A stretch of 64,000 bases of DNA from Candidatus Anaerostipes excrementavium (lineage in GTDB: Bacteria; Bacillota; Clostridia; Lachnospirales; Lachnospiraceae). The DNA lies in assembly GCA_019114985.1 (NCBI GenBank), contig DXEM01000006.1, positions 1 to 64,000 of the forward strand. The letters are read 5' to 3'. A program made the translations under genes and the position numbers. Below, piece after piece: positions 8,836 to 16,131 of this stretch (position 1 is the first letter of the stretch; every line of letters begins with the position of its first letter). Below the pieces are notes generated by a model that was not told the DNA's origin, did not search any database, and worked only from the letters and a program-made list of their open reading frames with translations.

Positions 8836-10500
8836 ATGATAGTATCTGCGATTTTAGTTGCATTATTAGCAGCCTGCGGACAATGGTGGTTCTTTGGTCC
8901 GATTACAAAATGCCTTGTTTATCCGCTGACAACAGGAACGTTAGTGGGAGTTTTTATGGGGGATCCTATGACCGGTATGATTGCCGGAGCGTCCATTCAG
9001 CTTATTTATCTTGGATGGATCTCTGCCGGAGGAACAATGCCAAGCAATACAATTGTGGCGGGTATTTTCGGAACGGCAATGACAATTTTATCTGGTGCGG
9101 ATCCAACGATGGCAGTAACCTTTGCAATTCCATTTAGTATGCTGGGACTTTTGTTAAACCAAGTATACATGACAGTGAATGCGGCATGGATTCATCGTGC
9201 AGATAAGCTGCTGGAAAAAGGAAATATAACCGGCGTTCGATTGATGAATTTTGTACCGTCATTTTTTATGGCATTTCTGCTCTATGGAGTTCCGGCTTTT
9301 GCGATGGTCATGTTTGGAAGCCAATGGGCGGAAAGCATGCTGAGTGCGGTACCGGAAAGCGTGATCAGCGCTCTTCAGGTAGTCGGTGGAATTATGCCTG
9401 CATTAGGTATTGCGATGCTTCTTAATTATCTTGGAAAGAAGAAACTGATCCCTTGGTTCTTCGGAGGATTTTTCCTGACAGAGTATGCGAAATTAGACTT
9501 AACGGCAATCTCTATCTTTTCTGCAATCATCGCTATCGTTTTATATTTGAATCAGGAGAAAACAGAAGTGAAAACAGAAAAGAAAAAAGTAAGAAGATTA
9601 TCTTTGAACAAGAAAGTAGAAGTGAAAGAGGTCGGAGAAACAAAAGCAGAGACTGTGCAGGAAAATACAGAGTCCACAGAGCCAAAGAAGAAATTATCGA
9701 AGAAAACGCTGATCAAAACATGGCTTTGGACAACCAGTACAGAAGCTTGTTATAATTATGAAAGACTTCAGGCTTTGGGAATTGCAAACTTGATGATTAC
9801 ACCGATTCGCGAGCTTTATCAGACAAAGGCTGAACAAGTACGGGAATTGAAAAAGTATATGGTATTTTACAATTCTGAGGTGTTTACGATAGGGCCGATT
9901 ATCAATGGAATTACTTGTTCCATGGAAGAAGCCAAAGCCAATGGTGAAAATATTACAGAGAAAGATATTAACTCCGTAAGGACAGGTCTGATGGGACCGG
10001 TAGCAGGTATTGGAGATACGGTTATGCAGGGAATTTTATTCCCAATCCTTTTCGGCATCGGATGCTCCATGGCATTAGACGGAAGTTATCTTGGACCAAT
10101 CTTTGCGACAGTGGTATTCGAGCTGTTGATCTTCGGATGTGGATATTTTATGTTCATGACAGGATATAAGCAAGGAAAAACTTCTTTATTGAAAATTTTA
10201 AAAAATGGGACAGTGGATAAGATTATCAATGCATTTAGTATTGTAGGATTGATGGTTGTAGGTTCTATGGCAGCAACCAGAGTTACGGTCAATACACCGC
10301 TTGCGGTGAAAGTAGGACAAGGAGTAACAAAACTTCAGAGTGTATTGGATTCATTAGCACCTGGATTGATTCCATTGGGAATTACAATGCTTGTATGGTG
10401 GATGCTCCGTAAGAAAGTGAATACCTTAGTCATCATCATTGCGATTTTTATTCTGGGAATTTTGGGATACTATACAGGAATTCTTGGTTTTGCCGGATAA
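8836..10500 (+). CDS. Mannose-family PTS permease, IIC and IID domains fused
   Basis: A 554-aa protein. Residues 1-238 match an EIIC of the mannose/sorbose family (GASIQLIYLGWISAGGTMPS). Residues about 288-554 match EIID (TWLWTTSTEACYNYERLQALG, then GLMGPVAGIGDTVMQG). A hydrophilic, Lys/Glu-rich linker of about 50 residues joins them. IIC and IID are normally separate polypeptides that form the membrane channel together, so the fusion is unusual. There is no frameshift; the frame is open throughout. The IIA and IIB partners are the next two genes. Substrate cannot be read directly; flanking dehydrogenases suggest a ketose such as L-sorbose. Confidence 0.92.
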   Translation: MIVSAILVALLAACGQWWFFGPITKCLVYPLTTGTLVGVFMGDPMTGMIAGASIQLIYLGWISAGGTMPSNTIVAGIFGTAMTILSGADPTMAVTFAIPFSMLGLLLNQVYMTVNAAWIHRADKLLEKGNITGVRLMNFVPSFFMAFLLYGVPAFAMVMFGSQWAESMLSAVPESVISALQVVGGIMPALGIAMLLNYLGKKKLIPWFFGGFFLTEYAKLDLTAISIFSAIIAIVLYLNQEKTEVKTEKKKVRRLSLNKKVEVKEVGETKAETVQENTESTEPKKKLSKKTLIKTWLWTTSTEACYNYERLQALGIANLMITPIRELYQTKAEQVRELKKYMVFYNSEVFTIGPIINGITCSMEEAKANGENITEKDINSVRTGLMGPVAGIGDTVMQGILFPILFGIGCSMALDGSYLGPIFATVVFELLIFGCGYFMFMTGYKQGKTSLLKILKNGTVDKIINAFSIVGLMVVGSMAATRVTVNTPLAVKVGQGVTKLQSVLDSLAPGLIPLGITMLVWWMLRKKVNTLVIIIAIFILGILGYYTGILGFAG

Positions 10501-10518
10501 TCGAAGAAGGGAGAGATT

Positions 10519-10956
10519 ATGGTAAACATAGTTTTAATCAGTCATGGTGAGTTTTGTGAGGGACTGCTGAAATCATTGAAAATGGTAACAGGAGATGATT
10601 TCGGAATTAAAACAGTACCTTTATTTCCAGGGGAAACAGTGGAAACATATCGCAGGAAGCTGGAAGAAACATTAGAAGAGGTGAAAAGTGAACAAGGGAC
10701 TTTGATTTTGGCAGATATTATGTTCGGTACTCCATTTCAGAGTGCTGCATATGTTGCCCCAAAATATAAAGCCGGAGTTGTTACAGGAATGAATATGCCG
10801 CTGCTTGTTGCAATGGCGACAGAGCGGACAGAGGCAACCACATTAGAGGAACTGGTGGAGAAAGCAGCAGATCCTAAACTGCATGGAATCAGCGGAACAA
10901 CATTTAAGGAAGGAGCGAAGAAACGTCGTGGAAAACTTAGTATTAACAAGGATTGA
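10519..10956 (+). CDS. Mannose-family PTS EIIA component
   Basis: A 145-aa EIIA of the mannose/sorbose family. The phosphorylation site is His9 in LISHGEFCEG, equivalent to His10 of E. coli ManX. LADIMFGTPFQSA is the second family signature. It takes phosphate from HPr and passes it to the IIB encoded next; the two genes overlap by 29 bp, which suggests translational coupling. AAGGGAGAG precedes the ATG. The protein is a single domain, unlike the IIAB fusion of the mannose system. Confidence 0.93.
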   Translation: MVNIVLISHGEFCEGLLKSLKMVTGDDFGIKTVPLFPGETVETYRRKLEETLEEVKSEQGTLILADIMFGTPFQSAAYVAPKYKAGVVTGMNMPLLVAMATERTEATTLEELVEKAADPKLHGISGTTFKEGAKKRRGKLSINKD

Positions 10957-11401
10957 TGACAGATTAATTCATGGACAGGTGATGACAGCTTGGATTAAGA
11001 ATAAGAAGGCAACGCAGGTTGTGATTGCAGATGACCAGGTCGCTGAAGATGAGTATATGATTGAGGTATTGGAAATGGCAATCCCAGAAGATATTGCGAT
11101 TGGAATTTTTTCAAAAGAAGATACGGTGACCTTTCTTTCACAAGGATTGGACGAACCAACGATTCTTCTTGTAAAAGGACCGGAGGTTTTAAATTACCTG
11201 GTAGATCATGGAATTGAAATTGACGAGGTTGATGTAGGGGGCATGGGTGCCGGAAATGACCGCAGTGTTCTTTACAAAAACATTTCAACCAGTGAAAAAG
11301 AAAATGAAGAATTTAGAAAACTTTTGGATAAAAATGTCAATGTATTTATTCAGGTGATGCCACAAAATAAACCGATGAATATTGCGGAATGTTTGAAATA
11401 G
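10928..11401 (+). CDS. Mannose-family PTS EIIB component, GTG start
   Basis: A 157-aa EIIB that transfers phosphate to the incoming sugar. The active-site His15 lies in LTRIDDRLIHGQV, as in SorB/LevE-type IIB. The start is inferred as GTG at 10928: it gives the normal family N-terminus and has AAGGAAGGAG upstream. The nearest in-frame ATG (10883) would add 15 residues encoded inside the IIA gene. Overlap with IIA is 29 bp. The SDR gene follows 11 bp later. Confidence 0.9.
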   Translation: MENLVLTRIDDRLIHGQVMTAWIKNKKATQVVIADDQVAEDEYMIEVLEMAIPEDIAIGIFSKEDTVTFLSQGLDEPTILLVKGPEVLNYLVDHGIEIDEVDVGGMGAGNDRSVLYKNISTSEKENEEFRKLLDKNVNVFIQVMPQNKPMNIAECLK

Positions 11402-11412
11402 CAGGAGGGAGT

Positions 11413-12198
11413 ATGAATACAGAGAAATTAACGGGCAAAATAATTGTCATTACAGGAGCAGGAAGTGGAATGGGCGCCGCGATGGCAAAAGATTTTGCTT
11501 CCAGAGAGGCAAAGGTAGCGCTGTTTGATTTGAATGAGGAAACCGGAAAAAAGGTACAGCAGGAGATTGTGGAAAATGGAGGATGCGCTGCGTATTATAA
11601 AGTAGATGTCACGAAAAAAGCGGAGATTGAAGAGGCAGCAGATGATGTGGAAGAAACCTTAGGAAAGATTACATCTTGGGTAAATTCTGCAGGAGTTTCC
11701 AGAATGAAGCCGTTTCTCGAATGCAGCGAAGAATTATGGGATCTGACGCTGGATGTAAACCTGAAAGCAACATTTTTATGCTGTCAAGTGGCAGTCACAA
11801 AAATGTTGTCCAATGGAGGGGGCAGCATCGTAAATATGTCGTCTCTATCCGGAAAGAAGGCAAGTTCCTGGCAAACCATTTACTGTGCAAGTAAGTTTGG
11901 AGTGCAGGGCTTGAGCCAGTCAATCGCCAAAGAGTTTGCGGATCAAAATATCAGAGTGAATACAATTTGTCCGGGCATTGTACATACAGAAATGTGGGAT
12001 AGGCTGAAATATGAGTATGCCAAAAAACGGAATTTAGATCCGGAAGAGGTACTGCCTTATTTTGAAAAGAATATTCCGATGCATCGATTGGTGGATCTTC
12101 AGGATGTCATTCAGGCTGCAATCTTTTTGTTAACCGATTGTTCTTCTTATTTGACCGGTCAGTCCGTAAATCTGGTCGGCGGAGAATGGATGGATTAA
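11413..12198 (+). CDS. Short-chain dehydrogenase/reductase (sorbitol-6-phosphate dehydrogenase-like)
   Basis: A 261-aa classical SDR: cofactor loop TGAGSGMG (residues 14-21), NSAG motif, catalytic Ser143/144, Tyr157 and Lys161 (YCASK). AGGAGGG is 5 bp upstream of the ATG. In the L-sorbose pathway a SDR (SorD) oxidises sorbitol-6-phosphate to fructose-6-phosphate after a MDR enzyme (SorE) reduces sorbose-1-phosphate; both enzyme types plus a mannose-family PTS are present here. The substrate remains an inference. The stop codon abuts the next ATG with no gap. Confidence 0.87.
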   Translation: MNTEKLTGKIIVITGAGSGMGAAMAKDFASREAKVALFDLNEETGKKVQQEIVENGGCAAYYKVDVTKKAEIEEAADDVEETLGKITSWVNSAGVSRMKPFLECSEELWDLTLDVNLKATFLCCQVAVTKMLSNGGGSIVNMSSLSGKKASSWQTIYCASKFGVQGLSQSIAKEFADQNIRVNTICPGIVHTEMWDRLKYEYAKKRNLDPEEVLPYFEKNIPMHRLVDLQDVIQAAIFLLTDCSSYLTGQSVNLVGGEWMD

Positions 12199-12813
12199 AT
12201 GAAAAAAATGATCATTCTTTTGGCCGGATATCCAGGAACAGGAAAATCCTATTTGGCAAATATAATTTTGGAACAATTTCCTGAATTCCAAATGCTGTCT
12301 CCGGATGAGATAAAAGAAGAGTTTTGGGATCGATATGGATTCGATAATCTGAAAGAGAAAGAGGATTTAATCTGCCAAAGCTGGAAGGAATATTATCAGC
12401 GGATGGGACAGGCATTAAAACAAGGCGTAAATCTGATATCAGATTATCCGTTTAGCCAAAAGCAAAAAGGGAAAATCGAGAAGATGACGCAGGAGGCCGG
12501 ATATCAGGTACTTACAATACGTCTGGTAGGAGATCTTGATATTTTATTTGAGCGGCAGAGAAAGCGTGATCTGGATGATGCAAGACATTTGGGACATATT
12601 TTATCTTCGTATCATAAAGGGGAAAAAGAAACTCAGAGAGCAGAAGCGGATTATTTGCTGACATATGAAGAGTTTTATAAAAGATGTACGCAAAGAGGAT
12701 ATGGAGAATTTTCACTTGGCGAAACGATAGAAATAGATGTCAGTGATTATGCCAAGATTCCATACAAAATGATTTTAGAAACAATTAAGAAAAAACAAGA
12801 GATGCCGACATAA
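12199..12813 (+). CDS. P-loop kinase-like ATP-binding protein
   Basis: A 204-aa protein of the AAA_33/zeta-toxin-like P-loop kinase group. Walker A is GYPGTGKS at residues 10-17; RQRKRDLDDARHLGH near residue 114 resembles the basic lid of small-molecule kinases. No toxin partner is present. It begins directly after the SDR stop codon and ends before a terminator, so it belongs to the sugar operon and may phosphorylate a sugar or sugar phosphate, giving the bisphosphate for the aldolase at 6948. That assignment is inference; the fold is clear but the substrate is not. Confidence 0.75.
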   Translation: MKKMIILLAGYPGTGKSYLANIILEQFPEFQMLSPDEIKEEFWDRYGFDNLKEKEDLICQSWKEYYQRMGQALKQGVNLISDYPFSQKQKGKIEKMTQEAGYQVLTIRLVGDLDILFERQRKRDLDDARHLGHILSSYHKGEKETQRAEADYLLTYEEFYKRCTQRGYGEFSLGETIEIDVSDYAKIPYKMILETIKKKQEMPT

Positions 12814-12827
12814 TAAAAAGTTTTTTG

Positions 12828-12878
12828 GAGCGTCAATCCATAGAGGAGTAATCCATCTATGGATCAACGCTCTTTTTT
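12828..12878 (+). terminator. Terminator of sugar PTS operon
   Basis: A stem of about 16 bp with two mismatches (12828-12843 with 12857-12872) is followed by six T residues. Confidence 0.85.
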
Positions 12879-12931
12879 CTTGTTTAAAAATAGAAAACGG
12901 GATCCGGAAGAATCGCATTTGGATGTTGGTA

Positions 12932-12940
12932 TGTTATAAT
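12932..12940 (+). promoter_or_regulatory. Extended -10 promoter of pyruvate kinase-like gene
   Basis: TGTTATAAT is a perfect extended -10; the -35 region is poor. It lies downstream of the ATG at 12923, which therefore cannot be the start of the following gene from this promoter. Confidence 0.6.
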
Positions 12941-12976
12941 ATACGAAGAAGTCAAAAGAGTAGGAGGTTTTCCGGA

Positions 12977-13990
12977 TTGAAATATTATGGAACACTTGGT
13001 CCGTCCTGCGCCGACACGGAGGTGCTTCGCAGGATGATGCAGGAAGGAATGACAGGAATACGGCTGAATCTGTCTCACAAATCTTTGCAGGAGAGTGAAG
13101 AATGGATTTTTGATTATTTTATGGCCGCTGATCAGGAGGGAATCAAGGTTGATTTTCTCATTGATTTGATGGGTCCGGAACTGCGAATCGGAACTTTAGA
13201 GGCAGAGATGATCTTGGGAGAGAAAGGCAAGGTTTTGCTTGGAGGGAAGCAGATCCCGATTCCGGAAGTCATCAAGCCTTATCTGGTGAAAGGACAGAGA
13301 ATTTTATTAGATGATGGCAAAATTGAGCTTCAAGCAGCAGAGGATGGAAAAGAGCAAGGTGTTGTCTGTCATGTGATTCAGGGAGGCGTGTTAAGATCAA
13401 ATAAAAGTATTCTGCTTCCCGGCTGTCAGATCGATCAGCCGACTTTGACGCCGATGGATCTGGAGAATCTGTCATTGGCAAAGAAATATGGTGTTACTGA
13501 AGTCATGCTCCCATTTGCGAGAGGGAAAGAAGATCTTCGCAGCTTACGCTGTACACTCAATGAGATAGGAAGCAGAGACATTCGTATTTTTGCTAAGATA
13601 GAGAATCTGGATGGAGTAAGGAATCTGGAAGAAATGATTCCAGAGTCGGATTGTATCGTCATTGCCAGAGGAGATTTGGGAAATGCAGTTCCGCTAACGA
13701 TGCTGCCATGTATCCAGGATCAGATTGCCACGATATGCAGGAAATATAAGAAAGACTTTATGGTTGTTACCCAGATGCTGGATTCCATGATTCATCATCC
13801 CTATCCCACAAGGGCAGAGGTCAGTGATATCTTTCAAGCTGTAATGCAGGGAGCATCTTCATTGATGCTGACCGGTGAGACGGCGGTGGGAGAATATCCA
13901 ATCAAAGCGATGGAAATGCTGGCGCAGACCGGCAGGCACGCCCAGACCTATCGAAAAGAGAAAGAAAAGCAGGAAAATCATTGGGTTTAA
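12977..13990 (+). CDS. Short pyruvate kinase-like protein, TTG start
   Basis: A 337-aa pyruvate kinase homologue; classical bacterial enzymes have about 470-590 residues. Catalytic barrel motifs are kept: GIRLNLSH, DLMGPELRIG, the active Lys in FAKIENLDGVRN, IVIARGDLG, and the Mg/PEP region VVTQMLDSM to PTRAEVSDIFQAVMQG and LTGETAVGEYP. The B lid is short and the whole C-terminal allosteric domain is absent, since the protein ends soon after the barrel. The start is inferred as TTG at 12977: AGGAGGT is 8 bp upstream and the resulting KYYGTLGPSC matches the family N-terminus. It may be an unregulated or repurposed enzyme. It stands alone between terminators. Confidence 0.85.
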   Translation: MKYYGTLGPSCADTEVLRRMMQEGMTGIRLNLSHKSLQESEEWIFDYFMAADQEGIKVDFLIDLMGPELRIGTLEAEMILGEKGKVLLGGKQIPIPEVIKPYLVKGQRILLDDGKIELQAAEDGKEQGVVCHVIQGGVLRSNKSILLPGCQIDQPTLTPMDLENLSLAKKYGVTEVMLPFARGKEDLRSLRCTLNEIGSRDIRIFAKIENLDGVRNLEEMIPESDCIVIARGDLGNAVPLTMLPCIQDQIATICRKYKKDFMVVTQMLDSMIHHPYPTRAEVSDIFQAVMQGASSLMLTGETAVGEYPIKAMEMLAQTGRHAQTYRKEKEKQENHWV

Positions 13991-13997
13991 AAAGAAA

Positions 13998-14054
13998 ACT
14001 CAGAGAAAATCTCAATCCCCATTAGATGGGGCAAAGATTTCCTCTGAGTTTTTT
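13998..14054. terminator. Bidirectional terminator
   Basis: Outer stem 13998-14005 with 14042-14049, an inner CCCCATTAGATGGGG hairpin, six T residues on the right and an A-rich left flank. It can serve both convergent genes. Confidence 0.88.
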
Positions 14055-14065
14055 ATTTCTATGTT

Positions 14066-14950
14066 TTATCTTAATTCAAAATTGTTCTGGTCAGCCAGAA
14101 TACAGCGGATGATGTAGGCGATTCCATCATTGGCATTGTCTCTGGTGCGGTATACGCAGACATTCTGAATCTCCTCGGTAGCATTTGCCATAGCGACGGA
14201 ATGAATGCCAGGCAGGGAAAGCATAGAATAGTCATTTCCGCTGTCTCCGATCGCAACAATCTCATCAGCCTGATAGCCTTTTGTTTTGGCATAATCCATT
14301 AAACCGATACCTTTTTGTGCATGGATCGAAGTAATCTCAAGATCGGCAACGGAAGTGTTGGCAACAGCAAGATCCGGGACAGCTTTCAAAGCTTCGCGAA
14401 GATCGGCCAGCCGTTCCGGCTGCGTGGTATGAGTCGTGACTTTTAAGATCTGATGATCGCTCTGGAAAAGAGTCTCCTCACTGTCAATAAAAATAACTCG
14501 TCCCATCAGATCCTGGAGATCCTGGTCTGTATATACAAAATCCGGATGACTGATCTGCATAGAAGGGATCATGACATTTCTCGTGTAGTCTTCCAGTCCC
14601 TCTTTGGAAAGGAAAGAAATACGGCCTTGCTGGGAAAAAACGTTAGGAACAAAATCCAATTTTCGGAAAATCTCAAAAATCTGTTTTACGGAATCAGAAG
14701 GGATAAAGTGCTGGAACAGCATCTTGCCGTTCTCATCATATCCGCTGGCTCCGTTGCTGCAGATCATGCCGCAGGTTAAATTGGCTTCGGCAGCGATGTC
14801 CACAACATTTTGATAATCTCTTCCTGTGTTAATAATAAATTCAATGCCATGTTCCTGAAGCATGGCAATGGCTTCTCTATTCTCGTCGGTAATCCTGCGG
14901 AAAGTATCAAGCAGGGTACCGTCCAAATCTGATGCGACCAAACGTATCAT
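14066..14950 (-). CDS. Cof-type HAD-IIB phosphatase
   Basis: A 294-aa haloacid dehalogenase superfamily hydrolase. The nucleophile motif SDLDGTLLD has Asp8 and Asp10; the IIB cap occupies roughly residues 85-200; motif IV is AIGDSGNDYSML near residue 241. Cof-type enzymes dephosphorylate sugar phosphates, phosphorylated cofactors or FMN, usually with loose specificity. AAAGGAGG lies 10 bp upstream of the ATG. It is the first of two tandem paralogues on this strand; a third is at 18497 and a fourth at 49846. Confidence 0.9.
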   Translation of the reverse strand: MIRLVASDLDGTLLDTFRRITDENREAIAMLQEHGIEFIINTGRDYQNVVDIAAEANLTCGMICSNGASGYDENGKMLFQHFIPSDSVKQIFEIFRKLDFVPNVFSQQGRISFLSKEGLEDYTRNVMIPSMQISHPDFVYTDQDLQDLMGRVIFIDSEETLFQSDHQILKVTTHTTQPERLADLREALKAVPDLAVANTSVADLEITSIHAQKGIGLMDYAKTKGYQADEIVAIGDSGNDYSMLSLPGIHSVAMANATEEIQNVCVYRTRDNANDGIAYIIRCILADQNNFELR

Positions 14951-15040
14951 CTCAATTATCCTCCTTTAAAAGATCGAAATACTTCTTTCTGTTTATACTA
15001 TCATAAGAGGAAAGAGAACATCAAGCATAACACGGAAGTT

Positions 15041-15946
15041 TTATATACCAAACACGTAACGGCGGTCCATTTCATAAAAACAGCGTTCCATGACAAGTCC
15101 TTCCATTAAGACCGCGACGCCATCAGCATCATTCGATAAAGTCTGTGCCCGGCAGATCTGCTGGATCATAGGAGAAGCATTTGCCATGGCTACAGTGCTG
15201 CCAAGATTCAGAGAAAGCATGGAATAGTCGTTCTCGCTGTCGCCAATGGCCAGGATCTCTGAAGGGTCAATGGACTTCTGGCGGGCATAGCGCAGGAGTG
15301 CATATCCTTTCTGCGCTTTTTCCTGAGTGATTTCCAGGTTCGTAGGAGCTGTGGAAGCAATATGAAGCCCGTCGATTGTTTCAATTTCTTTTCGAAGACG
15401 GGCAGTTTTCTCTTCATTACAAAAGGTGGTAGAAATCTTATAAACTGGGATTGGAGTTTCTAAAAGACTATCTGCATTTTCAAAATATTGAACAGCGGAA
15501 GCCATTTTTTGAAATTCCTTTTCTGTCCGGAAATAAACCTTTTGTTCTTTTACAAGGGCTGGATCAACTTCTTCTCTGTAATATCTGAGAAATTGTTCTG
15601 GATCAGCAATGGAAGTTTTTCCACTTTCTGTGGATATATCAGCGAAAGCTCCATGCCGTTCAAAAATCTCAAGAATCTTTTTGGCAATGCTCTTTGGAAG
15701 AGAAGCAATGTTGCTTGGGTTGCCATAGCGGTCATAGGTACAGGCGCCGCTGTAACAGATCATATCACAGGAAATCCCGGCGGCATCCAAAGCATCCTTA
15801 GCGCTTTGATATTCCCGTCCGGTGTTGACGATAAACTCAATCCCACATCGCTGCAGTCTGTGGATCATATCGGCTGTGTATTTGGAAACAAAGCCGGAGC
15901 TGTTTAATAAAGTTCCATCCATATCGGAAGCAAATAAACGAATCAT
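15041..15946 (-). CDS. Cof-type HAD-IIB phosphatase
   Basis: A 301-aa paralogue of the adjacent gene, with Asp8/Asp10 in SDMDGTLLN, a cap domain over about residues 85-205 and motif IV AIGDSENDYSML. AAAGGAG precedes the ATG. A 90-bp gap with a plausible TTGATG/TAGTAT promoter separates it from the downstream paralogue, so they may be transcribed separately. Substrate is not predictable. Confidence 0.9.
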   Translation of the reverse strand: MIRLFASDMDGTLLNSSGFVSKYTADMIHRLQRCGIEFIVNTGREYQSAKDALDAAGISCDMICYSGACTYDRYGNPSNIASLPKSIAKKILEIFERHGAFADISTESGKTSIADPEQFLRYYREEVDPALVKEQKVYFRTEKEFQKMASAVQYFENADSLLETPIPVYKISTTFCNEEKTARLRKEIETIDGLHIASTAPTNLEITQEKAQKGYALLRYARQKSIDPSEILAIGDSENDYSMLSLNLGSTVAMANASPMIQQICRAQTLSNDADGVAVLMEGLVMERCFYEMDRRYVFGI

Positions 15947-16058
15947 AGGTAGTCTCCTTTCAAAAAAATGCAGCTTTATCGTAACATCTGCAATGAGGAA
16001 TTACCGTGATGGTTGTGTAAAAAGTATGTTAGATTGGGAGGGAAAAGAGCAGTATTTG

Positions 16059-16087
16059 TTGATAAGCTGTGTCGAATTTTGTATAAT
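16059..16087 (+). promoter_or_regulatory. Promoter of GGDEF/EAL gene
   Basis: TTGATA (16059-16064) and TATAAT (16082-16087) are spaced by 17 bp; the gene starts 45 bp downstream. Confidence 0.8.
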
Positions 16088-16131
16088 TTCCATGGGATAT
16101 CGGATTATTTAATTAGGAGAGGGAATGGATT

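Noticed and set aside
12199..12813. Zeta-toxin of a toxin-antitoxin pair
   Set aside because: The fold is similar, but there is no antitoxin gene and it is the last gene of a sugar operon.
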